Origin: a virus
DNA: 64,000 nt
Strand: one strand, 5' to 3'
Virus record (IMG/VR): IMGVR_UViG_3300035188_001379
Span: 62,001 to 126,000 of that record
Shown here: positions 41,401 to 49,894 of the stretch, in pieces
Layout: every line of letters starts with the position of its first letter
How positions within the stretch are numbered: the stretch's first letter is position 1
The notes under the pieces: generated by a model
Database searches by the model: none
What the model was told of the DNA's origin: nothing
Seen by the model: only the letters and a program-made list of their open reading frames with translations
Position numbers and translations under genes: made by a program

Positions 41401-41607
41401 ATGTCCGACATCCTTGAACCTCTTTTTGCATCGTTTATCGGTGCCGTCGCAGGCCTGTTTTTGGGTTTACTGATACAGGCTGATAAGTGCAGAGAAATTC
41501 AGCGTGAAGCCATTGATGCGGGGGCGGCTCGTTACGATGTAGATCATAACGGCAAAAGTACCTTCGTATGGAACAATGGTATGCGCTCAACCTACCAACA
41601 ACACTAG
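41401..41607 (+). CDS. Small membrane protein, 68 aa
   Basis: Hydrophobic N-terminal segment (FASFIGAVAGLFLGLLIQ), likely one membrane helix with a soluble charged tail. Confidence 0.6.
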   Translation: MSDILEPLFASFIGAVAGLFLGLLIQADKCREIQREAIDAGAARYDVDHNGKSTFVWNNGMRSTYQQH

Positions 41608-41612
41608 TAAAT

Positions 41613-41855
41613 ATGACAACATCTATAACAACAACTACAAAGCAAGAATGGTTCGTAGAAGTCGCTGAAGGACTAGACCGGAAGGAAGTCTGGTGTGACA
41701 CCTATTACGAAACAGAAGGTGAGGCTCTTCATGTGGCGAGAAAGCTTCAAAAAAACATCACTAACAACTATACGCTGATTACTGTAGTTGCCAGAGAGGT
41801 AACCACTACACTAAGAGAAGTCGAAGTGCTTGCTGTAACTCACGATGAAGAATGA
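41613..41855 (+). CDS. Small alpha/beta protein, 80 aa
   Basis: ATG at 41613. WFVEVAEGLDRKEVW, then a helix (ETEGEALHVARKLQKN) and a strand LITVVAREV: the same strand-helix-strand layout as the TTYED-family proteins, though sequence similarity is weak. Overlaps the next gene by 11 bases. Confidence 0.62.
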   Translation: MTTSITTTTKQEWFVEVAEGLDRKEVWCDTYYETEGEALHVARKLQKNITNNYTLITVVAREVTTTLREVEVLAVTHDEE

Positions 41856-42060
41856 AGTAATCGAAAATACGATGATGGAAGCATCAAAGATATATGACGC
41901 TTTTGTCACTGCGGTCGCCCTTCCAGGCATATTCAATAAAGTCGCAATTCAGCTGGTGATTAACACATTGCAGCGAGACCTGGAAAAACATTACAGCGAG
42001 GACACGCCAGAGAAGGCGGTCATGGTTCAATACGTACAATATTTAGAAACTTTAAAATGA
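41845..42060 (+). CDS. Hypothetical protein, 71 aa
   Basis: Helical, short, without motif. ATGA-type overlap with the next gene. Confidence 0.65.
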   Translation: MKNEVIENTMMEASKIYDAFVTAVALPGIFNKVAIQLVINTLQRDLEKHYSEDTPEKAVMVQYVQYLETLK

Positions 42061-42455
42061 TCACACTAGCAACATTAGAAACTGCAACAGCTCAAGAACT
42101 CTTTGACCAGGTTGCAAAACACCTGATGACACAGAAAACTAGAAGTAATCTAGAGGATGGTGTATGCGCCTATCGTGGGAATGGAGGGTTAATGTGTGCT
42201 GCAGGGTGTCTCATTAGTGATGAAGAAGCAGAGCTGCTTAATCTCGCAAACGAGACCATTAATACTCTCCCCTGGAGCTGCTTGATAAGTAGAGGTATAG
42301 CTCCTGATAAGCATAGAAGTTTGATATCAGCGCTGCAGGCTATACACGACAGCGCGGACGAAAATCCGAAAGAAGCCTGGGCAGATGAACTCAGAGCATT
42401 AGCTGGGCGATTAGGTCTCAGCTATAAAGTCGTCGACGAAGCATATGCTTGTTGA
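42057..42455 (+). CDS. CAAGCLISDEE-family protein, copy 1
   Basis: 132 aa. LATLETATAQELFDQVAKHL at the N-terminus and CAAGCLISDEEAE in the centre are repeated almost identically in the gene at 46274. A helical C-terminal part with AWADELRALAGRLGL. The conserved Cys pair (CAAGC) may bind metal. Function unknown. Confidence 0.7.
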   Translation: MITLATLETATAQELFDQVAKHLMTQKTRSNLEDGVCAYRGNGGLMCAAGCLISDEEAELLNLANETINTLPWSCLISRGIAPDKHRSLISALQAIHDSADENPKEAWADELRALAGRLGLSYKVVDEAYAC

Positions 42456-42774
42456 GGTTGTTCCGCTGCAGACTCATCTGCAAGAGAGGCTAGATGAGGC
42501 TATGCATGAAATCGTAGGATCTTTATGTATAGCCTATATAGGAAAAACAGTCAGCCGTAAAGACGACCCCAGTTACCGAATTGTGGTAGATGATGTGACC
42601 ATGGATGTGTACGTAGATAAGCTTCTGCATACCACGCAAAAGATCACTTTCTGGGAGAATGATAAAAAACAATCACAAAGGACTATTGTGGTAGGAGAAC
42701 TCGCAGACCTAGCAAACATCAACGACCATGGACGAGGAGAGAATCCCAAAGGAAGGACTAGAAATTCTAGCTAG
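42445..42774 (+). CDS. Hypothetical protein, 109 aa
   Basis: Mixed alpha/beta, no motif. Overlaps both neighbours; the last 47 bases also encode the next protein in another frame. Confidence 0.6.
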   Translation: MLVEVVPLQTHLQERLDEAMHEIVGSLCIAYIGKTVSRKDDPSYRIVVDDVTMDVYVDKLLHTTQKITFWENDKKQSQRTIVVGELADLANINDHGRGENPKGRTRNSS

Positions 42775-42934
42775 CCTCAAAAGCTATCTAGAAGATCAAA
42801 AACAGATCAAAGAAGAGCTGGCACACATAAAGAGACCATTTAGTGTGCCAGATATCTGGCGACAGTATCTCAGTGGAGCCTATAACGCAGAGCTGCTACT
42901 GCAGCACTGTCTAGTACACCTACATATAAACTAA
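42728..42934 (+). CDS. Hypothetical protein, 68 aa
   Basis: Helical (KSYLEDQKQIKEELAHI); shares 47 bases with the previous gene, the largest such overlap in this block. Confidence 0.55.
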   Translation: MDEERIPKEGLEILASLKSYLEDQKQIKEELAHIKRPFSVPDIWRQYLSGAYNAELLLQHCLVHLHIN

Positions 42935-43473
42935 TGAAAACAATAACACTAGAGGAAGCTTTCAGGCTTCTGCAAGATAAGACAGACGCAATAATCCTTG
43001 GTGATGGTACATTACTCTACCCAGCTTTAGCTGACTTAACAGGAGAGGACGAGAACCAGTTCATGTATTTGTCTTGGCAAGATGAGCTGGGAGGCGACTA
43101 TGCACTCAAGTTCTGCGAGGGAGATAATAGAGCCGTAACTGTGGTAGGCTCGAGCATGTTTCTTTATGATACAGACGCAGAAGAAGACGCAGACCATACA
43201 CAGATAAACCTACTAAGAACCGTGCAGCTTGAAGAAATCCTAGTTAAAGGTGCCCGCAAATCGGTCAAGATGAGTGACGAGTACAAGAAATGGTTGACAG
43301 AGGATGAAATTAAACCTGGGCAAGTGTGGAAAGCTTGCGATGGTAGCGGACACAAAGTGCAGGTAATTGCTTGTGAGAATAACTCTGTAGAATACTTCTG
43401 GAAAGAAAACAACAGAACAAAGAAGCACAGTAAGAGCGTATTCAGCTTCCAAGTGCGGTACTACCTAGAATAA
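42934..43473 (+). CDS. MKTITL-family protein, copy 1
   Basis: 179 aa. N-terminal MKTITLEEAFRLLQDKTDAI and the following FMYLSW / DYALKFCEGDNRAV segments are shared with the gene at 48079. A second domain (residues about 105-179) includes KPGQVWKACDGSGHKVQVI, absent from the paralog. Function unknown. Confidence 0.68.
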   Translation: MKTITLEEAFRLLQDKTDAIILGDGTLLYPALADLTGEDENQFMYLSWQDELGGDYALKFCEGDNRAVTVVGSSMFLYDTDAEEDADHTQINLLRTVQLEEILVKGARKSVKMSDEYKKWLTEDEIKPGQVWKACDGSGHKVQVIACENNSVEYFWKENNRTKKHSKSVFSFQVRYYLE

Positions 43474-43476
43474 CTT

Positions 43477-43662
43477 ATGAAAAAAACCAAAATTAATTTT
43501 ATTAGTCCAGATATAGTTGACGAAGACGGTAACACATACACTATAGCTATAGATGGAAGCGGTATAGATTGGCGCACCCCAGAGATCATGCGCGCGATAT
43601 ATCAAGACAAGAAACTTCTAAAAAAATACCTAGCGACCCAGCGAGCGAAAGCAAAGTTATGA
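43477..43662 (+). CDS. Hypothetical protein, 61 aa
   Basis: Short protein with SPDIVDEDGNTYTIAIDGS (strand hairpin) and a helical tail. The ATG of the next gene overlaps the TGA stop. Confidence 0.62.
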   Translation: MKKTKINFISPDIVDEDGNTYTIAIDGSGIDWRTPEIMRAIYQDKKLLKKYLATQRAKAKL

Positions 43663-44066
43663 AATATTTTCCACCATCAAAATCAGGCTTTCATAGTTTA
43701 AGGATAAACTTCGTAGACGAAAACAATCTAGTGGTCGGATTTGATTTCGCGTCAAATTGCTGCGAAGATTTTGGCTGGCTCATCAGTGAAGAACTCGCGC
43801 CGCCAGCTGAGTGTGTGGCAGGGCTTGATGACACCGCCCCTGTGGATCATGTAAATAAAGAGTTAGAAGGTTGGGTATTTGACCCAAAATTCTATCTTGA
43901 TCTAGCTGAAGATAGAAAATACGAGCAAGAGCATTACGCTGTATTTAGAATGTTTAACAAAAACCAGAGCCGTTACCTACATCTGTACAACAAGCACAAC
44001 GGCTATTACAGTCATGGTTTTGAGTTCATGGACGGTGATAGAACTATCGAACAAGGGTCGCTATAA
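43659..44066 (+). CDS. Hypothetical protein, 135 aa
   Basis: ATG at 43659 overlapping the previous stop is preferred to an upstream in-frame start at 43569. Strand- and aromatic-rich, with SNCCEDFGWLI and HNGYYSHGFEF. No recognised family. Confidence 0.7.
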   Translation: MKYFPPSKSGFHSLRINFVDENNLVVGFDFASNCCEDFGWLISEELAPPAECVAGLDDTAPVDHVNKELEGWVFDPKFYLDLAEDRKYEQEHYAVFRMFNKNQSRYLHLYNKHNGYYSHGFEFMDGDRTIEQGSL

Positions 44067-44069
44067 TAT

Positions 44070-44288
44070 ATGCAAATTGAACCTTGTCCTTTTTGTGCTA
44101 GCAAAACATTGTTTTTGCAAACCAGTACTGAAGATCGTGAAGGCGTACCATGTAACATTTTTTGTGACTCTTGTGGAGCAACAGGACCTACAGAGTACGT
44201 ACCTTCCGCCGAGATTGAGGAGTGTTATGCGAATGACACTTTCCCTCCTATAACTGTAAAACTATGGAACAAGCGAGCTAACTTATGA
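44070..44288 (+). CDS. Lar-like zinc-ribbon protein
   Basis: 72 aa. IEPCPFCASKTLF near the start, CDSCGATGPTEY in the middle and KLWNKRA at the end match the Lar (restriction-alleviation) zinc-ribbon family. Members are often just zinc-binding proteins, so the antirestriction role is only a possibility. Confidence 0.78.
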   Translation: MQIEPCPFCASKTLFLQTSTEDREGVPCNIFCDSCGATGPTEYVPSAEIEECYANDTFPPITVKLWNKRANL

Positions 44289-44617
44289 CTAAACTATATA
44301 AAGCAAAAATTTGGACGATTGTCGAAGCCGAATCTTTGAAACAGCTTAAGAAAAGTTTTCAAATCGATCAAAAAGCTTTCGACGAAAGCTCTATAACCGA
44401 ACTTAAAGGTGTTGAAGATATACCAAAAGGGATAAGCCCAGAATCCTACGTCTCCACATATACAGGTTGGGGTGATCTAGAGATGTCTGGATTAACTATT
44501 GAAGAATGGTTTGAAGAAAATAGCACTGAAAGACGCAAGCAACAAAAAGAAGAAGAGCTTAAAGAGCTAGAAAAAGAAATAGCGAAAGTCAGAAAAGAAC
44601 TAGCGAGCCTAAAGTAA
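44285..44617 (+). CDS. LYK/DLP-family protein, copy 4
   Basis: 110 aa. Starts TKLYKAKIWTIVEA, has ELKGVEDIPKGI and ends in a coiled coil (LKELEKEIAKVRKELASL), matching copies at 8250 and 8581. The copy lies 35 kb away from the others. Confidence 0.68.
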   Translation: MTKLYKAKIWTIVEAESLKQLKKSFQIDQKAFDESSITELKGVEDIPKGISPESYVSTYTGWGDLEMSGLTIEEWFEENSTERRKQQKEEELKELEKEIAKVRKELASLK

Positions 44618-44642
44618 ACAGAAACAACCAGAAATTAATATT

Positions 44643-45290
44643 ATGCCCAAAGTATATTCAGTTTGGTATAGCAACAAAAAAGACGGATCGTGCTTGTATG
44701 CAAACAACATCGCTAAGCTAGAAACAGCGAAGCAAGATCTTAAAGATATTTTAACAAAACCTGGAGTATCGAAAGCTTGGATTAAGCTCTATGAAGAATC
44801 GACTGTAGAAGAAGCTTTCCCTGTGGTAGACCCTATGCAGAATATAGCCGATATGGATGAGCGCGAAGCGAAAGAAGCTCTGTTCCAGCTGCAAGTGCTA
44901 GTTAAGGCTATCCTAAATGTGCTGCCTAAGAGGCTTATCCCAAATAATGCGATAGCTAGTATTCCTGCAGTTATAAATGATTTTGTCTGTGAATCAGCAG
45001 ACCATATTATCGTAGTGGACCAGCTTGAAGAAGATGTTGGCATACTCAACAAAGAGATTGCTCTACTAGAACAAAGAGAAGCGAGACTTAGAAAAGTGCT
45101 CAGTAAAATTGCCGAAAATCTAGGTAACGGCAGCGCTATTTCTCAAGAGGCCAGCTTTGAGTTTATTGAGCAGATTCCTGATGAGATAAAGCTCGTAATA
45201 AAAAGACTATCTTCAGCGATACAAAAAGCTGAAAAAGAGAGTGAGCATTTCAAAAAAATTATTACAGATTTAAAAGATGCCGCCAAATAG
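44643..45290 (+). CDS. Hypothetical coiled-coil protein, 215 aa
   Basis: N-terminal strand/helix domain (VYSVWYSNKKDGSCLY), then a helical middle and a coiled coil (IALLEQREARLRKVLSKI) and basic C-terminus. No family. Confidence 0.7.
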   Translation: MPKVYSVWYSNKKDGSCLYANNIAKLETAKQDLKDILTKPGVSKAWIKLYEESTVEEAFPVVDPMQNIADMDEREAKEALFQLQVLVKAILNVLPKRLIPNNAIASIPAVINDFVCESADHIIVVDQLEEDVGILNKEIALLEQREARLRKVLSKIAENLGNGSAISQEASFEFIEQIPDEIKLVIKRLSSAIQKAEKESEHFKKIITDLKDAAK

Positions 45291-45546
45291 TATAACTCAG
45301 GACGACCTCGAGGATATCGAGGTGCTATATTCTAACCACGCTAAGAGACGATACTGGTGCCATGATACGTGGGTACCTGCAGGCTATTCGGTTGCAATAA
45401 TTCCCAACGAGTTAGTCGAAAAGATATTAAGTCCTGAAAAACCTAGCATAGAAAGCCTGGCCGACAAACTTGAAAAAGAGTACGAAAGAGGTTATGAGGC
45501 TGGGCTAGATGCAGCTTACTATTCAGCGCAACACAGGAAAGACTGA
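45277..45546 (+). CDS. Hypothetical protein, 89 aa
   Basis: Strand/helix segment with RRYWCHDTWVPAGYSVAIIP and a helical acidic tail. No motif. Overlaps the previous gene by 14 bases. Confidence 0.65.
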   Translation: MPPNSITQDDLEDIEVLYSNHAKRRYWCHDTWVPAGYSVAIIPNELVEKILSPEKPSIESLADKLEKEYERGYEAGLDAAYYSAQHRKD

Positions 45547-45559
45547 CCGGCTAAAAAAC

Positions 45560-45805
45560 ATGCACGACGACGCATCGCTAACTAACGTTCTTCTCGAAAA
45601 AGAAAGGGACGCTTGGCGCAATTGCGCTGACAATCTAGTAGACTATGCTCGAGAATTCGTAGCTAACCTAGAAACTTGGGGCAAAGGCTATGGAAGATAC
45701 GACAGAGAAATGCAAGAGGCCAAAAGCGCTATTTTAAAATACGTTGAGTTGACAGAAAAAGCAAAAAATGGAGCAACCTCCCAAACCAAAGCGAATAAAA
45801 ATTAA
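45560..45805 (+). CDS. Hypothetical protein, 81 aa
   Basis: ATG at 45560 chosen over an upstream in-frame start at 45509. Helical; EKERDAWRNCADNLVDYA. Function unknown. Confidence 0.62.
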   Translation: MHDDASLTNVLLEKERDAWRNCADNLVDYAREFVANLETWGKGYGRYDREMQEAKSAILKYVELTEKAKNGATSQTKANKN

Positions 45806-45806
45806 A

Positions 45807-45947
45807 ATGTCTGGCTCTACAGGAATAGAATTAGGGGTAGTACTGGCTATGATCATTAGTTATGTACACAATAAATCCATATTGTGGGCCTTACTTCACG
45901 GGCTACTAGGGTGGATTTATGTCATATACACAGCAGTCAAAAACTGA
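45807..45947 (+). CDS. Small membrane protein, 46 aa
   Basis: ATG at 45807 to TGA at 45947. Two hydrophobic stretches (IELGVVLAMIISYV and WALLHGLLGWIYVIYTA) separated by a short polar turn, so probably a two-helix membrane hairpin. It fills the gap between two genes. Confidence 0.55.
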   Translation: MSGSTGIELGVVLAMIISYVHNKSILWALLHGLLGWIYVIYTAVKN

Positions 45948-45954
45948 AAATAAA

Positions 45955-46287
45955 ATGAACGACAAAGAAAAAAACGACAAACTTGCAGAGTGGCTGTTAG
46001 AGCTTAAAAACATCAAATCAGATATACAGGGGCTTGTAAAAGAACTAGACAAGATCAAAGAAGCTGCAGTAACTCCTGAGGCAAACGCGCTTCAAAAAGA
46101 AATGGTGAGTTTCATCTCTAGTCTCAATGACGCCCAAGCAGCCAGTGTGCAGCCAGACCCGTCTAGATTAGAGATTGCTGCAAAATTTTATACTGCAGAA
46201 TGGTGTGATACTCCTGAAACTGCACTAGAGCATGCAGACAAACTTATTGCAGCACATCTTAGAACTAGAGAATATGGTAACACTTAA
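45955..46287 (+). CDS. Hypothetical protein, 110 aa
   Basis: ATG at 45955. N-terminal coiled coil (WLLELKNIKSDIQGLVKELD), and a C-terminal helix hairpin with WCDTPETALEHADKLIA. Overlaps the next gene by 14 bases. Confidence 0.65.
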   Translation: MNDKEKNDKLAEWLLELKNIKSDIQGLVKELDKIKEAAVTPEANALQKEMVSFISSLNDAQAASVQPDPSRLEIAAKFYTAEWCDTPETALEHADKLIAAHLRTREYGNT

Positions 46288-46654
46288 AACGCTAGATACA
46301 GCCTCAGCTCAAGAGGTATTCGACCAGATCACTGAGCACCTATTGACTCAGCAGAAAAGAAGTGTAGCTGGGCCTGGCTGTATGTACAAAACGACAGACG
46401 GGTTGAGATGTGCTGCAGGTTGCCTCATTTCAGATGAAGAATATCGTGAAGAAATGGAGGGATATGATTGGCGAGGTATTCTCGACACATTCAGCATAGC
46501 AAACAATCACATGGCTTTGATTGTTTCCATGCAGCGACTACACGACGACCGTCCTGTAGATGACTGGAGAGCAGAACTCGCAATTGTGGCAAGTATGTTT
46601 CAGCTGAACACAAAAGTGCTAAAGCAATTTGACAGAGACGAAACTTGCGCATGA
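46274..46654 (+). CDS. CAAGCLISDEE-family protein, copy 2
   Basis: 126 aa; ATG at 46274. Opening VTLKTLDTASAQEVFDQITE and CAAGCLISDEEYREEME mirror copy 1 at 42057; the C-terminal AELAIVASMFQL differs. Likely an intragenomic duplication. Confidence 0.7.
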   Translation: MVTLKTLDTASAQEVFDQITEHLLTQQKRSVAGPGCMYKTTDGLRCAAGCLISDEEYREEMEGYDWRGILDTFSIANNHMALIVSMQRLHDDRPVDDWRAELAIVASMFQLNTKVLKQFDRDETCA

Positions 46655-46893
46655 AACATAAAATAACTAAGCAGGACTATTACTACGAGTGTGGTGATGG
46701 CTGCTGTAGCTGGAACGCTACAAGATGGTATCTCAACGAGGTCGAGGTGTATGACGGTATGTGTGAAGACACCGCTTTCCTTGAGCTGTTAAAGGCTCTA
46801 GGTATACAAGCCACTATGTCTGGACTTGATGAGACCGACGAAGAGTTGTGGGAACTATCAAACTACGCAGAAACTGAAAAACCCGAAGAATAA
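46651..46893 (+). CDS. Hypothetical protein, 80 aa
   Basis: ATG at 46651 overlaps the previous TGA. Contains YYYECGDGCCSWNATRW, a Cys-rich strand hairpin also seen in other phage small proteins. Function unknown. Confidence 0.65.
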   Translation: MKHKITKQDYYYECGDGCCSWNATRWYLNEVEVYDGMCEDTAFLELLKALGIQATMSGLDETDEELWELSNYAETEKPEE

Positions 46894-46895
46894 TT

Positions 46896-47084
46896 ATGTC
46901 TGACGAAACTAGAAATACCTCGCTAGCTATATGCCCTCACTGCGGTAAAGAATTTGAGGATAGCTGGGAGCTTTGCCAAAAGGACGAAGACGTCTACGAG
47001 TATGATTGTGATCGGTGCGAAAAACCGTTCACGGTACAAGCACACGTAAGCGTAACCTACACTACAACTAAAATAGAAAAATAA
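46896..47084 (+). CDS. Small zinc-finger protein, 62 aa
   Basis: Two metal-binding pairs, CPHCGKEF and CDRCEKPF, in a 40-residue span, a classic zinc ribbon. Stop codon and next ATG share one base (TAATG). Confidence 0.7.
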   Translation: MSDETRNTSLAICPHCGKEFEDSWELCQKDEDVYEYDCDRCEKPFTVQAHVSVTYTTTKIEK

Positions 47085-47617
47085 TGAAAAAAGCGCTGTT
47101 TAACAGTAAAGAGGAGCATTGGGCTTGGGTGTGGAAAAACTACATCAGCCTCTTTGGCACGATTGATGAAGAAGGTCGCTGGGAAGAGACGAGTATTTGG
47201 GAAGATGAGGATTTACCCAAACTAGAAACTTTCTTTAAGTGGCAAAAAGATATGCGTAATTTCGGGCATAGTATGCCTCCTGAAGTAAGAGAAAGCTTCG
47301 ATCACTATATGCTAGTGCACGAAGCGGCAGGAGATAAAAGAGATAGAAAAGACTTGTGCAGTGAAATGGAGCAAACTCAGTTAGTGGAGGTTCTAGGGTT
47401 TTCTCCGTACGAACAAGATCCAGACTATGAGTATATCCATGACTGGAGATATTCTGCAGACAATATCCCTGAGCTTAACAAAGATTACGGTATCAGCTAC
47501 CCTTGCATCATGGTATACCACCTTGAGGTTACCTGGGATCGTGCAGGTACAGCTGTGCTCGCTATCGTAGACTTCGTGTCATTAACAGAATTCAGCGAAG
47601 CAACAAAGAACCAGTAA
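47084..47617 (+). CDS. Hypothetical protein, 177 aa
   Basis: Trp- and acid-rich, with no motif. Ends one base before the next gene. Its C-terminal strands (CIMVYHLEVTWD, AVLAIVDFVSL) suggest a compact alpha/beta domain. Confidence 0.7.
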   Translation: MKKALFNSKEEHWAWVWKNYISLFGTIDEEGRWEETSIWEDEDLPKLETFFKWQKDMRNFGHSMPPEVRESFDHYMLVHEAAGDKRDRKDLCSEMEQTQLVEVLGFSPYEQDPDYEYIHDWRYSADNIPELNKDYGISYPCIMVYHLEVTWDRAGTAVLAIVDFVSLTEFSEATKNQ

Positions 47618-47618
47618 A

Positions 47619-48071
47619 ATGAAAACCATAAGATACGCTATTGAGTGTAAGGAATATGTGTCAGCACATGCTTGGTATCGCTACGGCAGCTATGATACTC
47701 TAGAGGAAGCTGAGGCTGTTATGAGTAAAAAGCTGCACGAGACTGCTAATGTGCATGCAGTTCGTGTGCTTGAGGTTACGATGGAATCTGTTGAAATACG
47801 TAAACAGACAAAACAAAGACCTATCGACCCTAAACTTCTCGAGGATATCTTGAGTCAAGATCCTCTATTCACAGATGGTAGCGATTATGTTTGGAGACTT
47901 AGCTATGTGAATGCCCCAAACAAGGTATTTAAGTTAATACGCAAAGAAGGAGAAATGATCGTTGACTTTGAGAATGCGTATCTTGATGGAGGCGATTGGC
48001 TAACTGTTAGCGATCGTTTTGGAAATACGCGCAGCTTCCTTGTGTATACAAAAGAAAAATTTACCGAATAA
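47619..48071 (+). CDS. Hypothetical protein with TTYED-like N-terminal domain, 150 aa
   Basis: The first 65 residues (RYAIECKEYVSAHAWYRYGS, helix LEEAEAVMSKKL, strand AVRVLEVTMES) follow the layout of the TTYED-family proteins; the remaining 85 residues are a second, strand-rich part. No known family. Confidence 0.65.
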   Translation: MKTIRYAIECKEYVSAHAWYRYGSYDTLEEAEAVMSKKLHETANVHAVRVLEVTMESVEIRKQTKQRPIDPKLLEDILSQDPLFTDGSDYVWRLSYVNAPNKVFKLIRKEGEMIVDFENAYLDGGDWLTVSDRFGNTRSFLVYTKEKFTE

Positions 48072-48078
48072 CAATAAC

Positions 48079-48384
48079 ATGAAAACTATTACACTTAAAA
48101 AAGCATACAGCCTACTAGCAAAAGCAAAATTTGTAAGTATCGACGGAGAGCAAGAAAAACAGCCGCCTCTATTATCAAGGTTGTTTAATGAGGAAGACAA
48201 TCGGTTTCTCTGGCTTAACAGCGGAGAGTCTGGAACAAAATGGATTAAGTTTTACGAAAAAGATAACAAGGCCGTGGAATTATCTGCTGACCGTAAAACC
48301 CTGACTATGACAGGTATTCAAAATCAGGTTAGTAAAAAAGTAAATTTAACTTTGCTGTCAGCTAGTGATGCTAGAAGTTTATAA
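48079..48384 (+). CDS. MKTITL-family protein, copy 2
   Basis: 101 aa; ATG at 48079. MKTITLKKAYSLLAKAKFVS and FLWLNSGE / WIKFYEKDNKAVEL align with copy 1 at 42934. Lacks the second domain of copy 1. Confidence 0.68.
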   Translation: MKTITLKKAYSLLAKAKFVSIDGEQEKQPPLLSRLFNEEDNRFLWLNSGESGTKWIKFYEKDNKAVELSADRKTLTMTGIQNQVSKKVNLTLLSASDARSL

Positions 48385-48394
48385 TCTCTAAAAC

Positions 48395-48730
48395 ATGTCA
48401 ACACGTTCGCTAATCGCAATCAAGAATGATGATGAAACATACGATGCTGTGTATTGTCATTTTGACGGGTACCCTGAAGCTCCTGGTGTAGGACATAAGC
48501 TTAAACAACATTACACCTCTGAAGAGCAAATACGAGAACTGCTTGCCGCGGGAAACATGAGTTCTCTGGGAGAGGACATTAAAAAATGTGAGTTTTACTC
48601 TAGTCGAGGTATGCCAGTTACTTTTTATAAAAACCTAACTAGCGAGCAGCTAAAAGAGAGAGCCCAAAATAGCTGGTGTGAGTACATACACATCTTCGAA
48701 GACAAAAAGTGGACTCACATAGAACTGTAA
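48395..48730 (+). CDS. Conserved phage protein (MSTRSLIAI type)
   Basis: 111 aa. MSTRSLIAI, then AVYCHFDGYPEAPG and LKQHY are hallmarks of a conserved phage/bacterial protein family of unknown function; the YCHFDGYPE core may bind a ligand. Confidence 0.78.
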   Translation: MSTRSLIAIKNDDETYDAVYCHFDGYPEAPGVGHKLKQHYTSEEQIRELLAAGNMSSLGEDIKKCEFYSSRGMPVTFYKNLTSEQLKERAQNSWCEYIHIFEDKKWTHIEL

Positions 48731-48734
48731 TTGT

Positions 48735-48953
48735 ATGAAATCATCTGACAAGGCATTAATCGAAGCCCTCAACATTCTAGTAGAGGATATCGACTCTATC
48801 GACGGTGTCGCTAACGCGGTCATCGCAGAAGCAGCTATGCGCCTCATAGAGCTTACAAAAGGTATCGAAGAAGTACTCGAAGATCTTCGACATCTTGCTG
48901 ACGGAGATAACTGTACTCTAATTAAGCTTAAAAAACTCGTAAACAAAAAATGA
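48735..48953 (+). CDS. Hypothetical acidic protein, 72 aa
   Basis: Helical and acidic, basic at the end. Four-base overlap with the next gene. No motif. Confidence 0.65.
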   Translation: MKSSDKALIEALNILVEDIDSIDGVANAVIAEAAMRLIELTKGIEEVLEDLRHLADGDNCTLIKLKKLVNKK

Positions 48954-49231
48954 AAAAAAGCATTAAAACACTTATAGATGAATGGGTAGACGCATACCAT
49001 TCAGATGAAGAAATACTATTAGCTGAACAATTTGAAGAGGCGTTCATCGGGATAGCCTACCAATTTGATAAAGCTATTGCTGTGTTTGATAGAGCTAAGT
49101 GCATCGAAATTCTTATGAGAGACATGACTCATGAGGAGGCTGAAGAATACTTCCAATTTAATGTAGAAGGCGCTTATGTGGGGCCTAATACTCCAGCCTT
49201 CCTGCAAAAATTTGAGCCAGATACTGAATGA
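48950..49231 (+). CDS. Hypothetical acidic protein, 93 aa
   Basis: Helical, with MTHEEAEEYFQFNVEGAYVG, a pattern that recurs in phage hypothetical proteins ending with N..GAYVG..TP. Function unknown. Confidence 0.68.
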   Translation: MKKSIKTLIDEWVDAYHSDEEILLAEQFEEAFIGIAYQFDKAIAVFDRAKCIEILMRDMTHEEAEEYFQFNVEGAYVGPNTPAFLQKFEPDTE

Positions 49232-49668
49232 CCAAAGTACAACAAGGCCTTTGTGCAGCCATAAGCACATATACTAAAGTTAAAAAAGCCACAGTCACTC
49301 AGGTTGTAGAAGATTACTTGAAAGAAGAGGGCTGCGAATCTCCTATAATTACCGTTGCACTAAACCAAATTGATTTTGAGTTTACTGTAGGTGTATCGCA
49401 GCACACGATACCTCTAGGGGAGATGATGTTCTTCAAGTATCTCGAAAAATCTAGCCTGTTCGCAGATATGATAAATATGCTTAGAGACCAGGTAGAAGCT
49501 GTGGCTTTCTACTCTGGCGGAGCATTGCTCGTGGCTCGTATTGTTCCAGAGTATAACGGCACTGGAGGTATCTTTGTAAAAAGAAATAAAGATTCTATTG
49601 TAGGCTACGTCATTGAGCCAATACAGCATTATCTGGCAGATAACCATCCAATCCACAGAGAAGAATGA
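49228..49668 (+). CDS. Hypothetical protein, 146 aa
   Basis: Alpha/beta without a catalytic motif. Starts in the previous stop (ATGA). Confidence 0.7.
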   Translation: MTKVQQGLCAAISTYTKVKKATVTQVVEDYLKEEGCESPIITVALNQIDFEFTVGVSQHTIPLGEMMFFKYLEKSSLFADMINMLRDQVEAVAFYSGGALLVARIVPEYNGTGGIFVKRNKDSIVGYVIEPIQHYLADNHPIHREE

Positions 49669-49853
49669 AGTTCAACTTACTCTACAATTCAGCAGAATTT
49701 TTAATCGGTATGATAAGAGAGAACTGCAATAATGCTGACGACTTATCGAAGATAGCTCTGGCTGTGGAGAGTATGCTTGAAGATTTACAAGAACCCTCAC
49801 AGCCCGCAACGCTAAAGCAGCTACTCATCCAGGTTGAAGAAAACGTGGAATAA
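49665..49853 (+). CDS. Hypothetical protein, 62 aa
   Basis: Helical; last gene of the long accessory operon before the promoter at 49856. Confidence 0.62.
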   Translation: MKFNLLYNSAEFLIGMIRENCNNADDLSKIALAVESMLEDLQEPSQPATLKQLLIQVEENVE

Positions 49854-49855
49854 TT

Positions 49856-49864
49856 TGGTATAAT
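49856..49864 (+). promoter_or_regulatory. Extended -10 promoter TGGTATAAT
   Basis: TGGTATAAT followed by ATATTGAT is identical over 17 bases to the element at 60156. It lies directly after one gene and 57 bases before the next start. A clear -35 is not needed with an extended -10 (TGn). Confidence 0.7.
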
Positions 49865-49894
49865 ATATTGATGTAGCCGCTATTAGTGTCTGCA

